DNA from: Pseudomonas oryzicola
Lineage (GTDB): Bacteria; Pseudomonadota; Gammaproteobacteria; Pseudomonadales; Pseudomonadaceae
Direction: 5' to 3'
Assembly: GCF_014269185.2 (NCBI RefSeq)
Contig: NZ_JABWRZ020000001.1
Coordinates: 1,823,001 to 1,887,000, forward strand
DNA: 64,000 nucleotides
The notes beneath the pieces are model-generated. The model was not told the DNA's origin. It saw only the letters and a program-made list of their open reading frames with translations, and ran no database searches. Positions 1 to 8,721 of this stretch are shown here, piece by piece. Made by a program: the position numbers and the translations under genes. Numbering within the stretch: position 1 is the stretch's first letter; every line of letters starts with the position of its first letter.

Positions 1-1
1 C

Positions 2-253
2 ATCCCGATCATCAAGTATTCGGTGGAGTGGTGGAACACCCTGCACCAGGGCGCCACCTTCACTCTTACGGAAAAACCGGCAATGCCCGCCGAAATGTGG
101 CTGCCGCTGCTGTGCACGGCGCTGGGCTTCTACTGCTTCTTTGGCGCAGTGCTGTTGCTGCGCATGCGCCTCGAAGTGCTCAAGCGCGAGGCGCGCGCCA
201 GTTGGGTCAAGGAGGAAGTATTGAACAGCCTGGGGCGGAGGGCCGCACCATGA
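2..253 (+). CDS. ccmC: Heme exporter protein CcmC, C-terminal part
   Basis: This is the last 83 codons of a reading frame that enters from outside the window. CcmC is an inner-membrane protein of System I cytochrome c maturation; it binds heme through a periplasmic WWD domain and loads it onto CcmE. The visible part has the late conserved stretch around [11 protein letters not shown], one final membrane segment (about [20 protein letters not shown]) and a basic cytoplasmic tail, as expected for the family. Its stop codon overlaps the start of ccmD (ATGA), so it belongs to the same operon. Confidence 0.93.
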   Translation: MPIIKYSVEWWNTLHQGATFTLTEKPAMPAEMWLPLLCTALGFYCFFGAVLLLRMRLEVLKREARASWVKEEVLNSLGRRAAP

Positions 254-426
254 GTTTTGCCACTTTCGGTGACTTTCTCGCCATGGGCCACCATGGCCTG
301 TACGTGTGGACGGCCTATGGCATCTGCCTGGCAGTGCTGGCGCTGAATGTTGCTGCACCCGTGCTGGCCCGCCGTCGCTACCTGCAAGATGAGGCGCGCC
401 GTTTGCGCCGGGAGAACAACCAGTGA
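250..426 (+). CDS. ccmD: Heme exporter subunit CcmD
   Basis: A 58-residue protein with one membrane helix (around [18 protein letters not shown]) followed by a strongly basic tail, the usual CcmD form. CcmD is needed to release holo-CcmE from the CcmABC complex. The start is fixed by a 4-base ATGA overlap with ccmC, and its TGA overlaps the GTG start of ccmE, so translation is tightly coupled. A longer reading in the same frame begins upstream inside ccmC and is not the real start. The N-terminal [15 protein letters not shown] region is typical for Pseudomonas CcmD. Confidence 0.9.
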   Translation: MSFATFGDFLAMGHHGLYVWTAYGICLAVLALNVAAPVLARRRYLQDEARRLRRENNQ

Positions 427-878
427 ATCCGCAGCGCAAGAAACGCCTGTTGCTCATCGTCGGCCTGCTGGTCGGCGTCGGGGTTGCCGTCGGCTTTGCC
501 CTGAGCGCATTGCAGCAGAACATCAACCTGTTCTATACCCCGACCCAGATCGCCAACGGCGAGGCACCGCTGGACACGCGCATTCGCGCTGGCGGCATGG
601 TCGAGAAGGGCTCGGTGCAACGTTCCGCCGATTCGCTCGACGTGCGCTTCGTGGTCACCGACTTCAACAAGTCCGTACCGATCACCTACCGCGGCATCCT
701 GCCGGACCTGTTCCGTGAAGGGCAGGGCATCGTTGCCCTCGGCAAGCTCAACGGCGCCGGCGTGGTGGTCGCCGACGAAGTGCTGGCCAAGCACGACGAG
801 AAGTACATGCCGCCCGAAGTGACCAAGGCTCTGAAGGAAAGCGGCCAGGCGGCTGGCGGCACGGAGGCCAGGCCATGA
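423..878 (+). CDS. ccmE: Periplasmic heme chaperone CcmE
   Basis: CcmE carries heme covalently from CcmC to the CcmFH ligation complex on the periplasmic side. The 151-residue protein has an N-terminal membrane anchor (residues 8-30) and a periplasmic OB-fold. The heme-binding motif HxxxY is present as H124 and Y128 ([10 protein letters not shown]). The start is a GTG that overlaps the ccmD stop; the end overlaps the ATG of ccmF by four bases. Length and motif agree with the family. Confidence 0.95.
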   Translation: MNPQRKKRLLLIVGLLVGVGVAVGFALSALQQNINLFYTPTQIANGEAPLDTRIRAGGMVEKGSVQRSADSLDVRFVVTDFNKSVPITYRGILPDLFREGQGIVALGKLNGAGVVVADEVLAKHDEKYMPPEVTKALKESGQAAGGTEARP

Positions 879-2863
879 ACGCGGCGTTGGTGATACCCGA
901 ACTCGGCCAGTTGGCAATGATCCTGGCGATCTGCTTCGCCGCCGTGCAGGCCACGCTGCCGCTGCTGGGCGCGTGGCGTAACGACAGCCTGTGGATGAGC
1001 CTGGCACGCCCGGCGGCCTGGGGCCAGTTCGCGTTCCTGGCCTTTGCCTTCGCCTGCCTGACCCACGCGTTCATGACCGACAACTTCTCGGTCGCCTACG
1101 TGGCCAGCAACTCCAACAGCGCCTTGCCCTGGTACTACAAGTTCAGCGCCGTCTGGGGCGCCCATGAAGGCTCCTTGTTGCTCTGGGCGCTGATCCTCGG
1201 CGGCTGGACCTTTGCCGTGTCGATCTTCTCGCGCCAGCTGCCCCAGGTGATGCTGGCCCGTGTGCTGGCGGTGATGGGCATGATCAGCGTCGGCTTCCTG
1301 AGCTTCCTGATCGTCACCTCCAACCCGTTCCAGCGCCTGTTGCCGCAGGTACCAACCGATGGCCGCGACCTCAACCCGCTGCTGCAGGACTTTGGCCTGA
1401 TTGTCCACCCGCCGATGCTGTACATGGGCTACGTCGGTTTCTCGGTGGCCTTCGCCTTCGCCATCGCCGCGCTGCTCGGCGGGCGCCTGGACGCCGCCTG
1501 GGCGCGCTGGTCGCGGCCGTGGACCATCGTCGCCTGGGCCTTCCTCGGCGTGGGTATCACTTTGGGCTCGTGGTGGGCCTACTACGAACTGGGCTGGGGT
1601 GGCTGGTGGTTCTGGGACCCGGTCGAGAACGCCTCGTTCATGCCCTGGCTGGTGGGCACCGCGTTGATCCACTCGCTGGCGGTGACGGAAAAGCGCGGGG
1701 TGTTCAAGAGCTGGACCGTGCTGCTGGCAATTGCCGCGTTCTCGCTGAGCCTGCTGGGCACCTTCCTGGTCCGCTCCGGCGTATTGACTTCGGTGCATGC
1801 GTTCGCCGCCGACCCGGCGCGTGGTGTGTTCATCCTGATCTTCCTGCTGTTCGTGGTCGGCGGTTCGCTGACCTTGTTCGCCGTGCGTGCGCCGGTGGTC
1901 AAGAGCCAGGTCGGCTTTGCCCTGTGGTCGCGGGAAACGTTGCTGCTGGCCAACAACCTGATTTTGGTGGTGGCGGCTTCGATGATCCTGCTCGGCACCT
2001 TGTACCCGTTGGTGCTCGACGCCCTGAGCGGGGCCAAGCTGTCGGTCGGCCCGCCGTACTTCGATGCCTTGTTCCTGCCGTTGATGGCGCTGCTGATGGT
2101 GGTGCTGGGCGTGGGCGTGGTGGTGCGCTGGAAAGACACCCCGGGCAAGTGGCTGGCGAGCATGATGACCCCGGTACTGATCGGCAGTGCGCTGCTGGCG
2201 CCGGTCGCCGGCTTCATCGTCGATGATTTCGACTGGCCAGCGCTGAGCGCCTTCGCCCTGGCTGCCTGGGTGGTGCTCGGCGGGCTGCGCGACATCTTCG
2301 ACAAGACCCGCCACAAAGGCCTGATCAAAGGCGTGCCGGGCCTTTCGCGCAGCTACTGGGGCATGCAGCTGGCGCACCTGGGGCTGGCGGTGTGCGCGTT
2401 GGGCGTGGTGCTGTCGAGCAACAACAGTGCCGAACGCGACCTGCGCATGGCCCCGGGCGAGAGCGTCGAGCTGGGCGGTTATCACTTCCTGTTCGAAGGC
2501 GCCAGGCACTTCGAAGGGCCGAACTTCATCTCCGACAAGGGCACCATCGTGGTCAGCCGCGATGGCCGTGAAGTGACCACCTTGCACCCGGAAAAGCGCC
2601 TGTACACCGTGCAGCAGTCGATGATGACCGAAGCCGGCATCGACGCCGGCTTTACCCGCGACCTGTATGTCGCCCTCGGCGAGCCGCTGGAAAACGGCGC
2701 CTGGGCAGTACGCGTGCATATCAAGCCTTATGTCCGCTGGATCTGGCTGGGCGGTCTGCTGACCGGCCTGGGCGGGTTGCTGGCGGCCCTCGACCGGCGC
2801 TACCGCGTCAAGGTCAAGACCCGGGTGCGTGAAGCCCTGGGCGTGTCTGGAGCAGCTGCATGA
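875..2863 (+). CDS. ccmF: Cytochrome c heme lyase subunit CcmF
   Basis: A 662-residue polytopic inner-membrane protein that, with CcmH and CcmI, attaches heme to the CXXCH motif of apocytochromes c. The tryptophan-rich WWD domain is visible near residues 233-258 ([20 protein letters not shown]), with conserved histidines nearby such as the one in [14 protein letters not shown] (about 178). Length is normal for CcmF. It overlaps ccmE upstream and ccmG downstream by four bases each, consistent with one operon. Confidence 0.97.
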   Translation: MNAALVIPELGQLAMILAICFAAVQATLPLLGAWRNDSLWMSLARPAAWGQFAFLAFAFACLTHAFMTDNFSVAYVASNSNSALPWYYKFSAVWGAHEGSLLLWALILGGWTFAVSIFSRQLPQVMLARVLAVMGMISVGFLSFLIVTSNPFQRLLPQVPTDGRDLNPLLQDFGLIVHPPMLYMGYVGFSVAFAFAIAALLGGRLDAAWARWSRPWTIVAWAFLGVGITLGSWWAYYELGWGGWWFWDPVENASFMPWLVGTALIHSLAVTEKRGVFKSWTVLLAIAAFSLSLLGTFLVRSGVLTSVHAFAADPARGVFILIFLLFVVGGSLTLFAVRAPVVKSQVGFALWSRETLLLANNLILVVAASMILLGTLYPLVLDALSGAKLSVGPPYFDALFLPLMALLMVVLGVGVVVRWKDTPGKWLASMMTPVLIGSALLAPVAGFIVDDFDWPALSAFALAAWVVLGGLRDIFDKTRHKGLIKGVPGLSRSYWGMQLAHLGLAVCALGVVLSSNNSAERDLRMAPGESVELGGYHFLFEGARHFEGPNFISDKGTIVVSRDGREVTTLHPEKRLYTVQQSMMTEAGIDAGFTRDLYVALGEPLENGAWAVRVHIKPYVRWIWLGGLLTGLGGLLAALDRRYRVKVKTRVREALGVSGAAA

Positions 2864-3396
2864 AGCGTTGGATCATGGTGGTGCCATTGGTGGTGTTCCT
2901 GCTGATGGCAGTTGTCCTCTACAAAGGGCTGTTCCTCAAGCCCGACGAGCTGCCGTCGGCAATGATCGGCAAGCCGTTCCCGGCCTTTTCCCTGGCCTCG
3001 ACCCAGGGTGACCGTACCCTGACCCAGGCCGACTTGCAGGGCCGCCCGGCGCTGGTCAACGTGTGGGCCACCTGGTGCCCGTCGTGCAAGGTCGAGCACC
3101 CGTACCTCAACCAGCTCGCCGAGCAGGGCGTGGTGATCCACGGCATCAACTACAAGGACGACAACGCCGCCGCGCAGAAGTGGCTGGCCGAATTCCACAA
3201 CCCGTACCAGCTGGATATCCGTGATGAACAGGGCAGCCTGGGCCTGGACCTGGGCGTGTACGGCGCACCGGAAACCTTCCTGATCGACGCCAAGGGCATC
3301 ATCCGCTACAAGCACGTCGGTATCGTCGATGCCAGCGTCTGGCGCGAACAGCTGGCTCCGCTGTACCAGGGCCTGGTCGACGAGGCCAGGCCATGA
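2860..3396 (+). CDS. dsbE: Thiol:disulfide interchange protein CcmG/DsbE
   Basis: A membrane-anchored periplasmic thioredoxin-like protein of 178 residues. It has an N-terminal membrane helix (about 4-21) and the redox motif WCPSC with cysteines 73 and 76. CcmG keeps the apocytochrome c CXXCH thiols, or those of CcmH, reduced before heme ligation. The later segment VYGAPETFLIDAKG contains the conserved cis-proline region of this family. Four-base overlaps join it to ccmF and ccmH. Confidence 0.95.
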   Translation: MKRWIMVVPLVVFLLMAVVLYKGLFLKPDELPSAMIGKPFPAFSLASTQGDRTLTQADLQGRPALVNVWATWCPSCKVEHPYLNQLAEQGVVIHGINYKDDNAAAQKWLAEFHNPYQLDIRDEQGSLGLDLGVYGAPETFLIDAKGIIRYKHVGIVDASVWREQLAPLYQGLVDEARP

Positions 3397-3869
3397 AGCG
3401 CTGGTTGGCAGCGGCCGTGCTGGGCATGAGCCTGGCCGGTGTGGCCAAGGCGGCCATCGATACCTACCAGTTCCGCGATGACGCCGAACGTGAGCGCTAC
3501 CAGCAGCTGACCAAGGAACTGCGTTGCCCCAAGTGCCAGAACCAGGACATCGCCGACTCCAACGCACCGATCGCCGCCGACCTGCGTCGCGAAATCTTCC
3601 GCATGCTCGGTGAAGGCAAGAGCAACCAGCAGATCGTCGACTTCATGGTCGACCGCTATGGTGACTTCGTACGCTACAAGCCGGCACTCAGTGGCCGCAC
3701 CTGGTTGCTGTGGTTCGGCCCGGGCATTCTGCTGGTCGGTGGCTTCGTGGTGCTGGCGCTGATCGTGCGCCGTCGCCGCGGTTCGGCCAGCGAGGCTGCG
3801 CAGGAGTTGTCCTTCGAAGAACGCGAGCGTCTCGCCAAACTGCTGGAAAAAGAACAGACCCATGACTGA
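3393..3869 (+). CDS. ccmH: Cytochrome c maturation protein CcmH (CcmL type)
   Basis: A 158-residue protein with an N-terminal signal anchor ([15 protein letters not shown]), a periplasmic domain with the redox motif LRCPKC (C45, C48) followed by the conserved [13 protein letters not shown] stretch, and one membrane helix near residue 105-125. It takes part in reduction of apocytochrome c and in the CcmFHI ligation complex. This is the short form; the TPR part found in E. coli CcmH is encoded separately by the next gene, which it overlaps by eight bases. Confidence 0.95.
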   Translation: MKRWLAAAVLGMSLAGVAKAAIDTYQFRDDAERERYQQLTKELRCPKCQNQDIADSNAPIAADLRREIFRMLGEGKSNQQIVDFMVDRYGDFVRYKPALSGRTWLLWFGPGILLVGGFVVLALIVRRRRGSASEAAQELSFEERERLAKLLEKEQTHD

Positions 3870-5058
3870 ATTCTGGCTTAGTGCGGGCCTGCTGCTGCTC
3901 GCTGCCATCGGCTTTCTGCTGATCCCGATCCTGCGTGGCCGTCGCCAGCAGCAGGAAGAAGACCGCACCGCCCTGAACGTGGCGCTGTACCAGGAGCGTA
4001 TCGACGAACTGACGGCGCAGCAGGCCGCTGGCGTGCTCGACGACGCGCAGATGGCCAAGGGCCGCGACGAAGCCGCCCGCGAGCTGCTGGCGGATACCGA
4101 AGGTGCCGAACCGGCGCGTCAGGGCCATCTGGGCAAGGCTTTGCCAGTGCTGGCCGCGGTACTGGTGCCGCTGTTGGCGCTGGGGCTGTACCTGCATTTT
4201 GGCGCGGCGGACAAGGTGGCGCTGACCCAGGAATTCGCCGAGGCGCCCAAGTCGATGGAAGAGATGACGACACGCCTGGAGCGGGTGGTGCAGGCCCAGC
4301 CGGATTCCGCCGAGGCGGTGTACTTCCTGGGGCGTGCCTACATGGCCGAACAGCGCCCGGCCGATGCCGCGCGCACCTTCGAGCGCGCCGTGGCCCTGGC
4401 CGGGCGCCAGCCTGAATTGCTCGGGCAGTGGGCCCAGGCGTTGTACTTCGCTGCTGGCAAGCAATGGAGCCCGCAATTGCAGGCGCTGACGGACGAAGCA
4501 CTGAAAGCCGACCCCAACGAAGTGACCAGCCTGGGGCTGCGTGGTATCGCTGCGTTCGAGGGCGAGCGTTACCAGGAAGCGATCGATTACTGGAAGCGCT
4601 TGCTGGCCCAACTGCCGGAAGGCGACGCATCGCGTGACGCACTGCAGGGCGGCATCGACCGCGCTGCCGAGCGCCTGGGTGGCTCGCCGGACCAGGCCGC
4701 ACAACCCGCGCCGGTGGTGGCGCGCCTGAAGGTGCGGGTGGAGTTGGCTGCGGCGTTGAAAGACAAGGTTCGCGCGAACGACACGGTGTTCATCTTCGCC
4801 CGCGCCAGCAACGGGCCGCCGATGCCGTTGGCGGCCAAGCGGGTGACGGTGGCGCAGTTGCCGATCGAGGTGGAATTGTCCGATGCTGACGCGATGATGC
4901 CGCAGATGAAACTGTCCGACTTTGCCGAAGTCCAACTGGTTGCACGCGTGTCGCGCGCTGGCCAGCCTACCCATGGCGAGTGGATTGGCCAGGGCGCGCC
5001 ACTGCCCAGCGCCACGCAGGCCACCCAGCACCTGACCATCGACAGCCCCGACCCGTAA
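3862..5058 (+). CDS. ccmI: Cytochrome c biogenesis protein CcmI (CycH), TPR protein
   Basis: A 398-residue membrane protein with two N-terminal membrane helices (about 3-22 and 92-113), a cytoplasmic loop rich in charged residues, then a periplasmic region with TPR-like helices ([30 protein letters not shown] begins one, given here in part: [15 protein letters not shown]). CcmI binds the C-terminus of apocytochrome c and presents it to CcmFH. It is the last clear ccm gene, with the ATG inside the end of ccmH. The C-terminal ~120 residues form a separate beta-rich domain typical of Pseudomonas CcmI. Confidence 0.92.
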   Translation: MTEFWLSAGLLLLAAIGFLLIPILRGRRQQQEEDRTALNVALYQERIDELTAQQAAGVLDDAQMAKGRDEAARELLADTEGAEPARQGHLGKALPVLAAVLVPLLALGLYLHFGAADKVALTQEFAEAPKSMEEMTTRLERVVQAQPDSAEAVYFLGRAYMAEQRPADAARTFERAVALAGRQPELLGQWAQALYFAAGKQWSPQLQALTDEALKADPNEVTSLGLRGIAAFEGERYQEAIDYWKRLLAQLPEGDASRDALQGGIDRAAERLGGSPDQAAQPAPVVARLKVRVELAAALKDKVRANDTVFIFARASNGPPMPLAAKRVTVAQLPIEVELSDADAMMPQMKLSDFAEVQLVARVSRAGQPTHGEWIGQGAPLPSATQATQHLTIDSPDP

Positions 5059-5070
5059 GAGAGCAATGCC

Positions 5071-5484
5071 ATGCACAGCACCGTCCGCCTGACCCTGATC
5101 ACCCTGGCCCTGGGTTTGTCTGCGTGTACGGTGCATGAGCCGTACGAGCGGCCGGAGCCGCCGATCGAGCGGTTGCCGCAGGAGCCGGTGGTCAAGCCGG
5201 TGCCGGGTGGGCAACCGTCCACTGCGCCGAGCAAGCCGGCGGCCATTCCCAAGCCGATGCCGCGTACTTCGGCCAGCTTCGCGCCGCCGCCTGGCGGGGC
5301 GAGCCACTGGGACCCGAAACTGGGTGTATACGTTCTTGAGAAGCAACCCAATACCTTCTACCGCCAGCGTACCTACTATCGCTTCGATAACGGCTGGAGT
5401 TGGTCGCTGAGCCCGAATGGGCCTTGGCAGGAAACGGACAGCAGTGGCGTACCGGGTGGTTTGGGGCGCGCATTCGCCCAGTAG
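5071..5484 (+). CDS. Small proline-rich lipoprotein of unknown function
   Basis: A 137-residue protein with a lipoprotein signal peptide: hydrophobic core LTLITLALG and lipobox LSAC with Cys19. A proline-rich stretch follows (PEPPIERLPQEPVV...), then a compact aromatic domain with WDPKLGVYVLE and FDNGWSWSLSPNGPW. I do not recognise a functional family. It starts 12 bases after ccmI with a plausible GAGAGCAATGCC leader, so it is probably the last gene of the ccm transcript. It is followed by the non-coding repeat island. Confidence 0.75.
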   Translation: MHSTVRLTLITLALGLSACTVHEPYERPEPPIERLPQEPVVKPVPGGQPSTAPSKPAAIPKPMPRTSASFAPPPGGASHWDPKLGVYVLEKQPNTFYRQRTYYRFDNGWSWSLSPNGPWQETDSSGVPGGLGRAFAQ

Positions 5485-5510
5485 TTGCAGCGTTAACGTT
5501 GCTTTCTTTT

Positions 5511-5553
5511 GCTTTTGCTTTTGCTTTTGCTTTTGCTTTTGCTTTTGCTTTTT
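5511..5553 (+). repeat. Tandem hexanucleotide repeat, (GCTTTT)7
   Basis: Seven head-to-tail copies of GCTTTT, 27 bases after the stop of the small lipoprotein gene. It marks the left edge of a repeat island whose right edge has two other hexanucleotide tracts. Frame-preserving hexamers can be read as peptide repeats, but there is no start signal or homologous protein, so I treat it as non-coding. Confidence 0.95.
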
Positions 5554-5595
5554 GCTCTAGCTTCTAAGCGCGCGATAGTTCAGGCGCCGCCGAAT

Positions 5596-6199
5596 GCGAC
5601 TTCAGGAGGCCGAGCGAAGGGCTTGCGGAGGGAGGTGACGGGCATGGATGCCCGTCAAGCGCTGAGGCCCCATGGATGGGGCCTGCAGCGCGTCCTCCCG
5701 GGAGCGAGCCCGTAGCGAGGGGACCCGGAGCGCAGCGTAGGGGCCGGATGATGGGAGCCAGCGTTTTTTGGTTACTTTTTGTCGCGTTTGACAAAAAGTG
5801 ACCCGCCGTAAGGGCGGAAAGGTGACTAAGCGCCACCTTTGAAAATGAATGTTGACCTTGTTGTTGAAGCCTACGCCTGAAAGCGAAAAGCGAAAAGCGA
5901 AAAGCTTGAAGCGGGATAGCGCTGGTTTTTATCGCGCGCAAAGTCCATTGGCGATGGCGACGCTGACTCACCTTTTCGCCCTTACGGCGAGTCACTTTTT
6001 GCCAAACGCGGCAAAAAGTAACCAAAAAACGCTGCGCTCCCATCATCCGGCCCCTACGCTGCGCTACGGGGTTCCCTCACTCCGGCCTCGCTCCCGGGAG
6101 GACGCGCTGCAGGCCCCATCCATGGGGCCTCAGCGCTTGACGGGCATCCATGCCCGTCACCTCCCTCCGCAAGGCCTGCGTTCGGCCTCCTGAAGTCGC
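5596..6199. repeat. Large imperfect inverted repeat (~240-bp arms, ~128-bp spacer)
   Basis: The left arm (about 5596-5832) and the right arm (about 5961-6199) are reverse complements with scattered mismatches. They share GCGACTTCAGGAGGCCGA, GGGAGGTGACGGGCATGG, GGATGATGGGAG and the GTTACTTTTTG block. Within each arm are smaller palindromes such as GGCCCCAT-GG-ATGGGGCC. The spacer holds a further short tandem tract of GCGAAAA units (about 5881-5903). Open frames in it are by-products of the palindrome. No transposase, target duplication or RNA family is recognisable. Confidence 0.9.
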
Positions 6200-6200
6200 G

Positions 6201-6366
<166 letters not shown>

Positions 6367-6468
6367 AGACACGCTGAGCAGAACAGTGCAGTTTTGCCTC
6401 GTTATTTCGGTTGACTGTACTGCTCGGTGATTCCGCATAATGCCACCTCGAACTGATCCGGAGGTGGC

Positions 6469-6726
6469 ATGCGCTAGACAGGCCCTAGAAACCGTCGACG
6501 ATTACCTGCCCCCGCTGGAGCAGGCTGGCTACCAGCTGATTCTTGCCCCCTCACCGTAACTGCGCGCCGGGGCGATTCAACCCACGCCGATGAAATCGAG
6601 GCCGTACTCAACCCCGGCCCGCTGGGCCTGACTGCCGCTGAAATTCCTGACTCCGTGGCCCTGGTGCTGCGCAACCTGCGGGCGTTCTTTGCCGGTGAGC
6701 CGATGCCAACCCCCGTTCTACCTTGA
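6469..6726 (+). pseudogene. Decayed D-2-hydroxyacid dehydrogenase gene
   Basis: Pieces of a D-isomer-specific 2-hydroxyacid dehydrogenase remain in order but in different frames. ATGCGC at 6469 is followed by a frame break; QALETVDDYLPPLEQAGYQL can be read from 6479, ending at a TAA (about 6557). LRAGAIQ continues in that frame, then a shift leads to THADEIEAVLNPGPLGLTAAEI, joined directly to SVALVLRNLRAFFAGEPMPT and a stop at 6724. The last piece matches the extreme C-terminus of the family, so the whole NAD-binding domain (roughly 200 codons) is missing. A short dyad (6441-6469, GCCACCTC...GAGGTGGC) lies at the start. Family assignment is from memory of conserved segments. Confidence 0.7.
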
Positions 6727-6773
6727 CCCATTCGATACCCCTCCGGCACTGCCCGGCCATAAGGAGCGTTTGC

Positions 6774-7562
6774 ATGCAATTCGAGATCTTCCAGATCGAT
6801 GCTTTTTCCGCCGAACCCTTCGGTGGCAACCCGGCAGCGGTGATTCCGCTGGACACCTGGCTAGCGGATGACCTGCTGCAGCGCATCGCCGAAGAAAACA
6901 ACCTGTCTGAAACCGCCTATTTCGTACGCAACGGTGACACGTTCGACCTGCGCTGGTTCACCCCCAGTGTCGAAGTAGACCTCTGCGGCCATGCCACCCT
7001 GGCGTCGGCCTACGTGCTGTTCGAGCAACTGGGCGAGCAAGCCGAGGTGCTGCGTTTCAATACCCGTAGCGGTGAACTGCGTGTCAGCCGCGGGGCCGAA
7101 GGCCTGCTGGCGATGGACTTCCCGGCCAAGCAACCGGTGGCGGTCGACCTGCCGGTCGGGCTGCTGGAGGCGCTGGGGCTGAACAGTGCCAGAGCGGTGT
7201 ATCGCTCGGATGATTACGTGGTGGTGATCGACGACCTGGCGGTGCTTGCCTCGCTGAAGCCCGATTTCGTTGCTCTGTCGGCATTCGACGTACGCGGCAT
7301 CGCGGTAACGGCTGCAGGCCGCGATCATGATTTCGTCACCCGCTGGTTCGGCCCTCGGGTTGGGGTCAACGAAGACCCGGTCACCGGCTCTGCGCATACC
7401 TCGCTGGCACCGCTGTGGTCCGCCATGCTCGGCAAGCGCGCATTAACCTGCGAACAAGGCGGGGCGCGCAAAGGGCAGCTGCATTGTGAAGTGCCAGGCA
7501 ATGGCCGAGTGATCATCAGTGGCCGCGCTGCCCTGTATCTGCGTGGGTTGGTGTACTGCTGA
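6774..7562 (+). CDS. PhzF family isomerase/epimerase
   Basis: A 262-residue protein of the PhzF (phenazine biosynthesis-like, diaminopimelate-epimerase fold) family. The N-terminus IDAFSAEPFGGNPAAVI and the motif NNLSETAYF with the catalytic Glu (E46) are present, as is VEVDLCGHATLASAYV. In the C-terminal half, FVTRWFGPRVGVNEDPVTGS matches the second conserved signature. The substrate is unknown; most such proteins are not involved in phenazine synthesis. The ATG at 6774 is preceded by AAGGAG; an upstream in-frame ATG at 6723 overlaps the pseudogene and lacks a ribosome site. Confidence 0.88.
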   Translation: MQFEIFQIDAFSAEPFGGNPAAVIPLDTWLADDLLQRIAEENNLSETAYFVRNGDTFDLRWFTPSVEVDLCGHATLASAYVLFEQLGEQAEVLRFNTRSGELRVSRGAEGLLAMDFPAKQPVAVDLPVGLLEALGLNSARAVYRSDDYVVVIDDLAVLASLKPDFVALSAFDVRGIAVTAAGRDHDFVTRWFGPRVGVNEDPVTGSAHTSLAPLWSAMLGKRALTCEQGGARKGQLHCEVPGNGRVIISGRAALYLRGLVYC

Positions 7563-7620
7563 TCAGGGCGATGTACTTCGTGGTAGGCAAGTAGACCGCC
7601 CGATCGTCTCGAACCGGGTG

Positions 7621-8511
7621 TCACTGGTCCGCGGCAATGTACTGGAAGGTTGCGCTGCCCGTCGGTGTAGTGGGCAGCGTGACCTTGATGATCGGCAGAT
7701 TGATGTTGGTTCGGGTGAGGAAGCGCTGCTTGCTCTTGCGTGCCGGGTCCAGCCCCGCTGCCGATCCATAGAAGAAGGCCTGAATCGGCAGAACACTGCC
7801 TTGGCCCGGTGACCACACCCTCAACAACATTTCGTTGTGTTCTCCGAAGTATTCCTTATTCGACCATTTTGCTTGCATGGCTGCATAGAAGTTGGGGCCG
7901 GCATGATGATTGAGTTCGTCACGCACGTCGAAGCCACAGATCTTGTTGCCTGATGTGCCTGGCGGGTATTTGGCCACCCACTGGGCGCCCGTGGTGATGT
8001 TCTGCTGGTGGCAAGGCTCGCTGCCAGGCACCTGGGGGTAGGCGCCACACCCGTATCGTTCAGTGCGGCGGTCAGTCCAGCCATCCATCGGGAAATGACA
8101 CAGAACAGGGATGTCGTCCTTATCTGATGGTTTGCCGAGGATCGGGTAGAAGATGAAACCGTTGGGATTGCTTGTTGACCAGGCAAAGCTTTTGAAATTG
8201 TTGTCCTTGCGCAAGTAGGAAAACGACACGCTGCCCTTCTTTTGGGCTGTGGGGCTAGGGTCCCAGGTGTCGTAGGTATCGCTGTAGGTCGTGACGCGTA
8301 GGATGACCCCCGAGCAGAGGAACGCCGGCCTGCTGTCACTGTCACAGTTCCTGCGGGTATCGTTGTAACGCTTGGTCAAGGCCTCCGCCGTGGCTGGGCC
8401 ATCGACCACGGTGATGGTGGGCGTATGGGGTTTGGAGGGTGGCGTTGTGGTTTCCTGATTGGCGCAGGCAACCAGCAGCAAAGGTGCGAACAGCAGCAGT
8501 AATCGGTTCAT
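7621..8511 (-). CDS. Halovibrin (HvnA)-like lipoprotein
   Basis: A 296-residue lipoprotein with signal peptide MNRLLLLFAPLLLVAC (lipobox cysteine 16). The mature part begins near VVDGPATAEALTKRYNDT and contains paired cysteines (NCDSDSRPAFLCSG, VLCHFPMDGWTD), KICGFDVRD and LPIQAFFY. It resembles proteins annotated as halovibrin HvnA in Pseudomonas; halovibrins of Vibrio fischeri are secreted NAD-glycohydrolases, but this activity is not shown for the Pseudomonas proteins. It is a paralogue of the N-terminal 300 residues of the gene at 16043-17500. The start is chosen for the signal peptide; a longer frame to 8664 has none. A lux-type box lies 121 bases upstream. Confidence 0.75.
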   Translation of the reverse strand: MNRLLLLFAPLLLVACANQETTTPPSKPHTPTITVVDGPATAEALTKRYNDTRRNCDSDSRPAFLCSGVILRVTTYSDTYDTWDPSPTAQKKGSVSFSYLRKDNNFKSFAWSTSNPNGFIFYPILGKPSDKDDIPVLCHFPMDGWTDRRTERYGCGAYPQVPGSEPCHQQNITTGAQWVAKYPPGTSGNKICGFDVRDELNHHAGPNFYAAMQAKWSNKEYFGEHNEMLLRVWSPGQGSVLPIQAFFYGSAAGLDPARKSKQRFLTRTNINLPIIKVTLPTTPTGSATFQYIAADQ

Positions 8512-8605
8512 CCGGTAGACCTCGGGCGTGTGCTCACTCGCTTCGGCGTGTGCGGCGACGGCATCGGTAAGGGGATCAAGAGTGGTGTGTGCCCGGGCTG
8601 GTGTC

Positions 8606-8652
8606 AGCATATGAGGGCTGGTGAAGGTGGACAACTGGCAGAAATGACAGGT
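8606..8652 (-). promoter_or_regulatory. Lux-box-type promoter of the 7621-8511 lipoprotein gene
   Basis: Plus-strand 8633-8652 reads AACTGGCAGAAATGACAGGT, a dyad that meets the las/rhl box rule CT-N12-AG. On the minus strand, 21 bases after the box, TATGCT (8606-8611) is a good -10 hexamer, so the box takes the place of the -35 element as in class II LuxR promoters. The same TCATAYGCT arrangement at identical distance occurs at 15962-16008. Confidence 0.72.
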
Positions 8653-8662
8653 ACGACCCGCC

Positions 8663-8697
8663 AAAAAAACGAGGGGAGCCGGGCGGGCTCTCCTCGT
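8663..8697 (-). terminator. Rho-independent terminator after the 8722-10779 gene
   Basis: Read on the minus strand, a 12-bp stem (ACGAGGAGAGCC / GGCTCCCCTCGT, one mismatch) with a small loop is followed by seven Ts (8663-8669). It starts 25 bases after the stop of the 685-residue protein and ends just before the next lux-type box, separating the two transcription units. Confidence 0.88.
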
Positions 8698-8721
8698 TGT
8701 CGCGGGGTGGTTAAGTCAGGC

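Noticed and set aside
686..2719. Long minus-strand open frame (677 codons) opposite ccmF
   Set aside because: It is antisense to a well-conserved gene, rich in His, Gln and Arg in the manner of high-G+C shadow frames, and has no recognisable domain.
5564..6193. Several open frames of 68-160 codons inside the inverted repeat
   Set aside because: They mirror each other on both arms and strands and exist only because of the palindrome; none has a plausible start.
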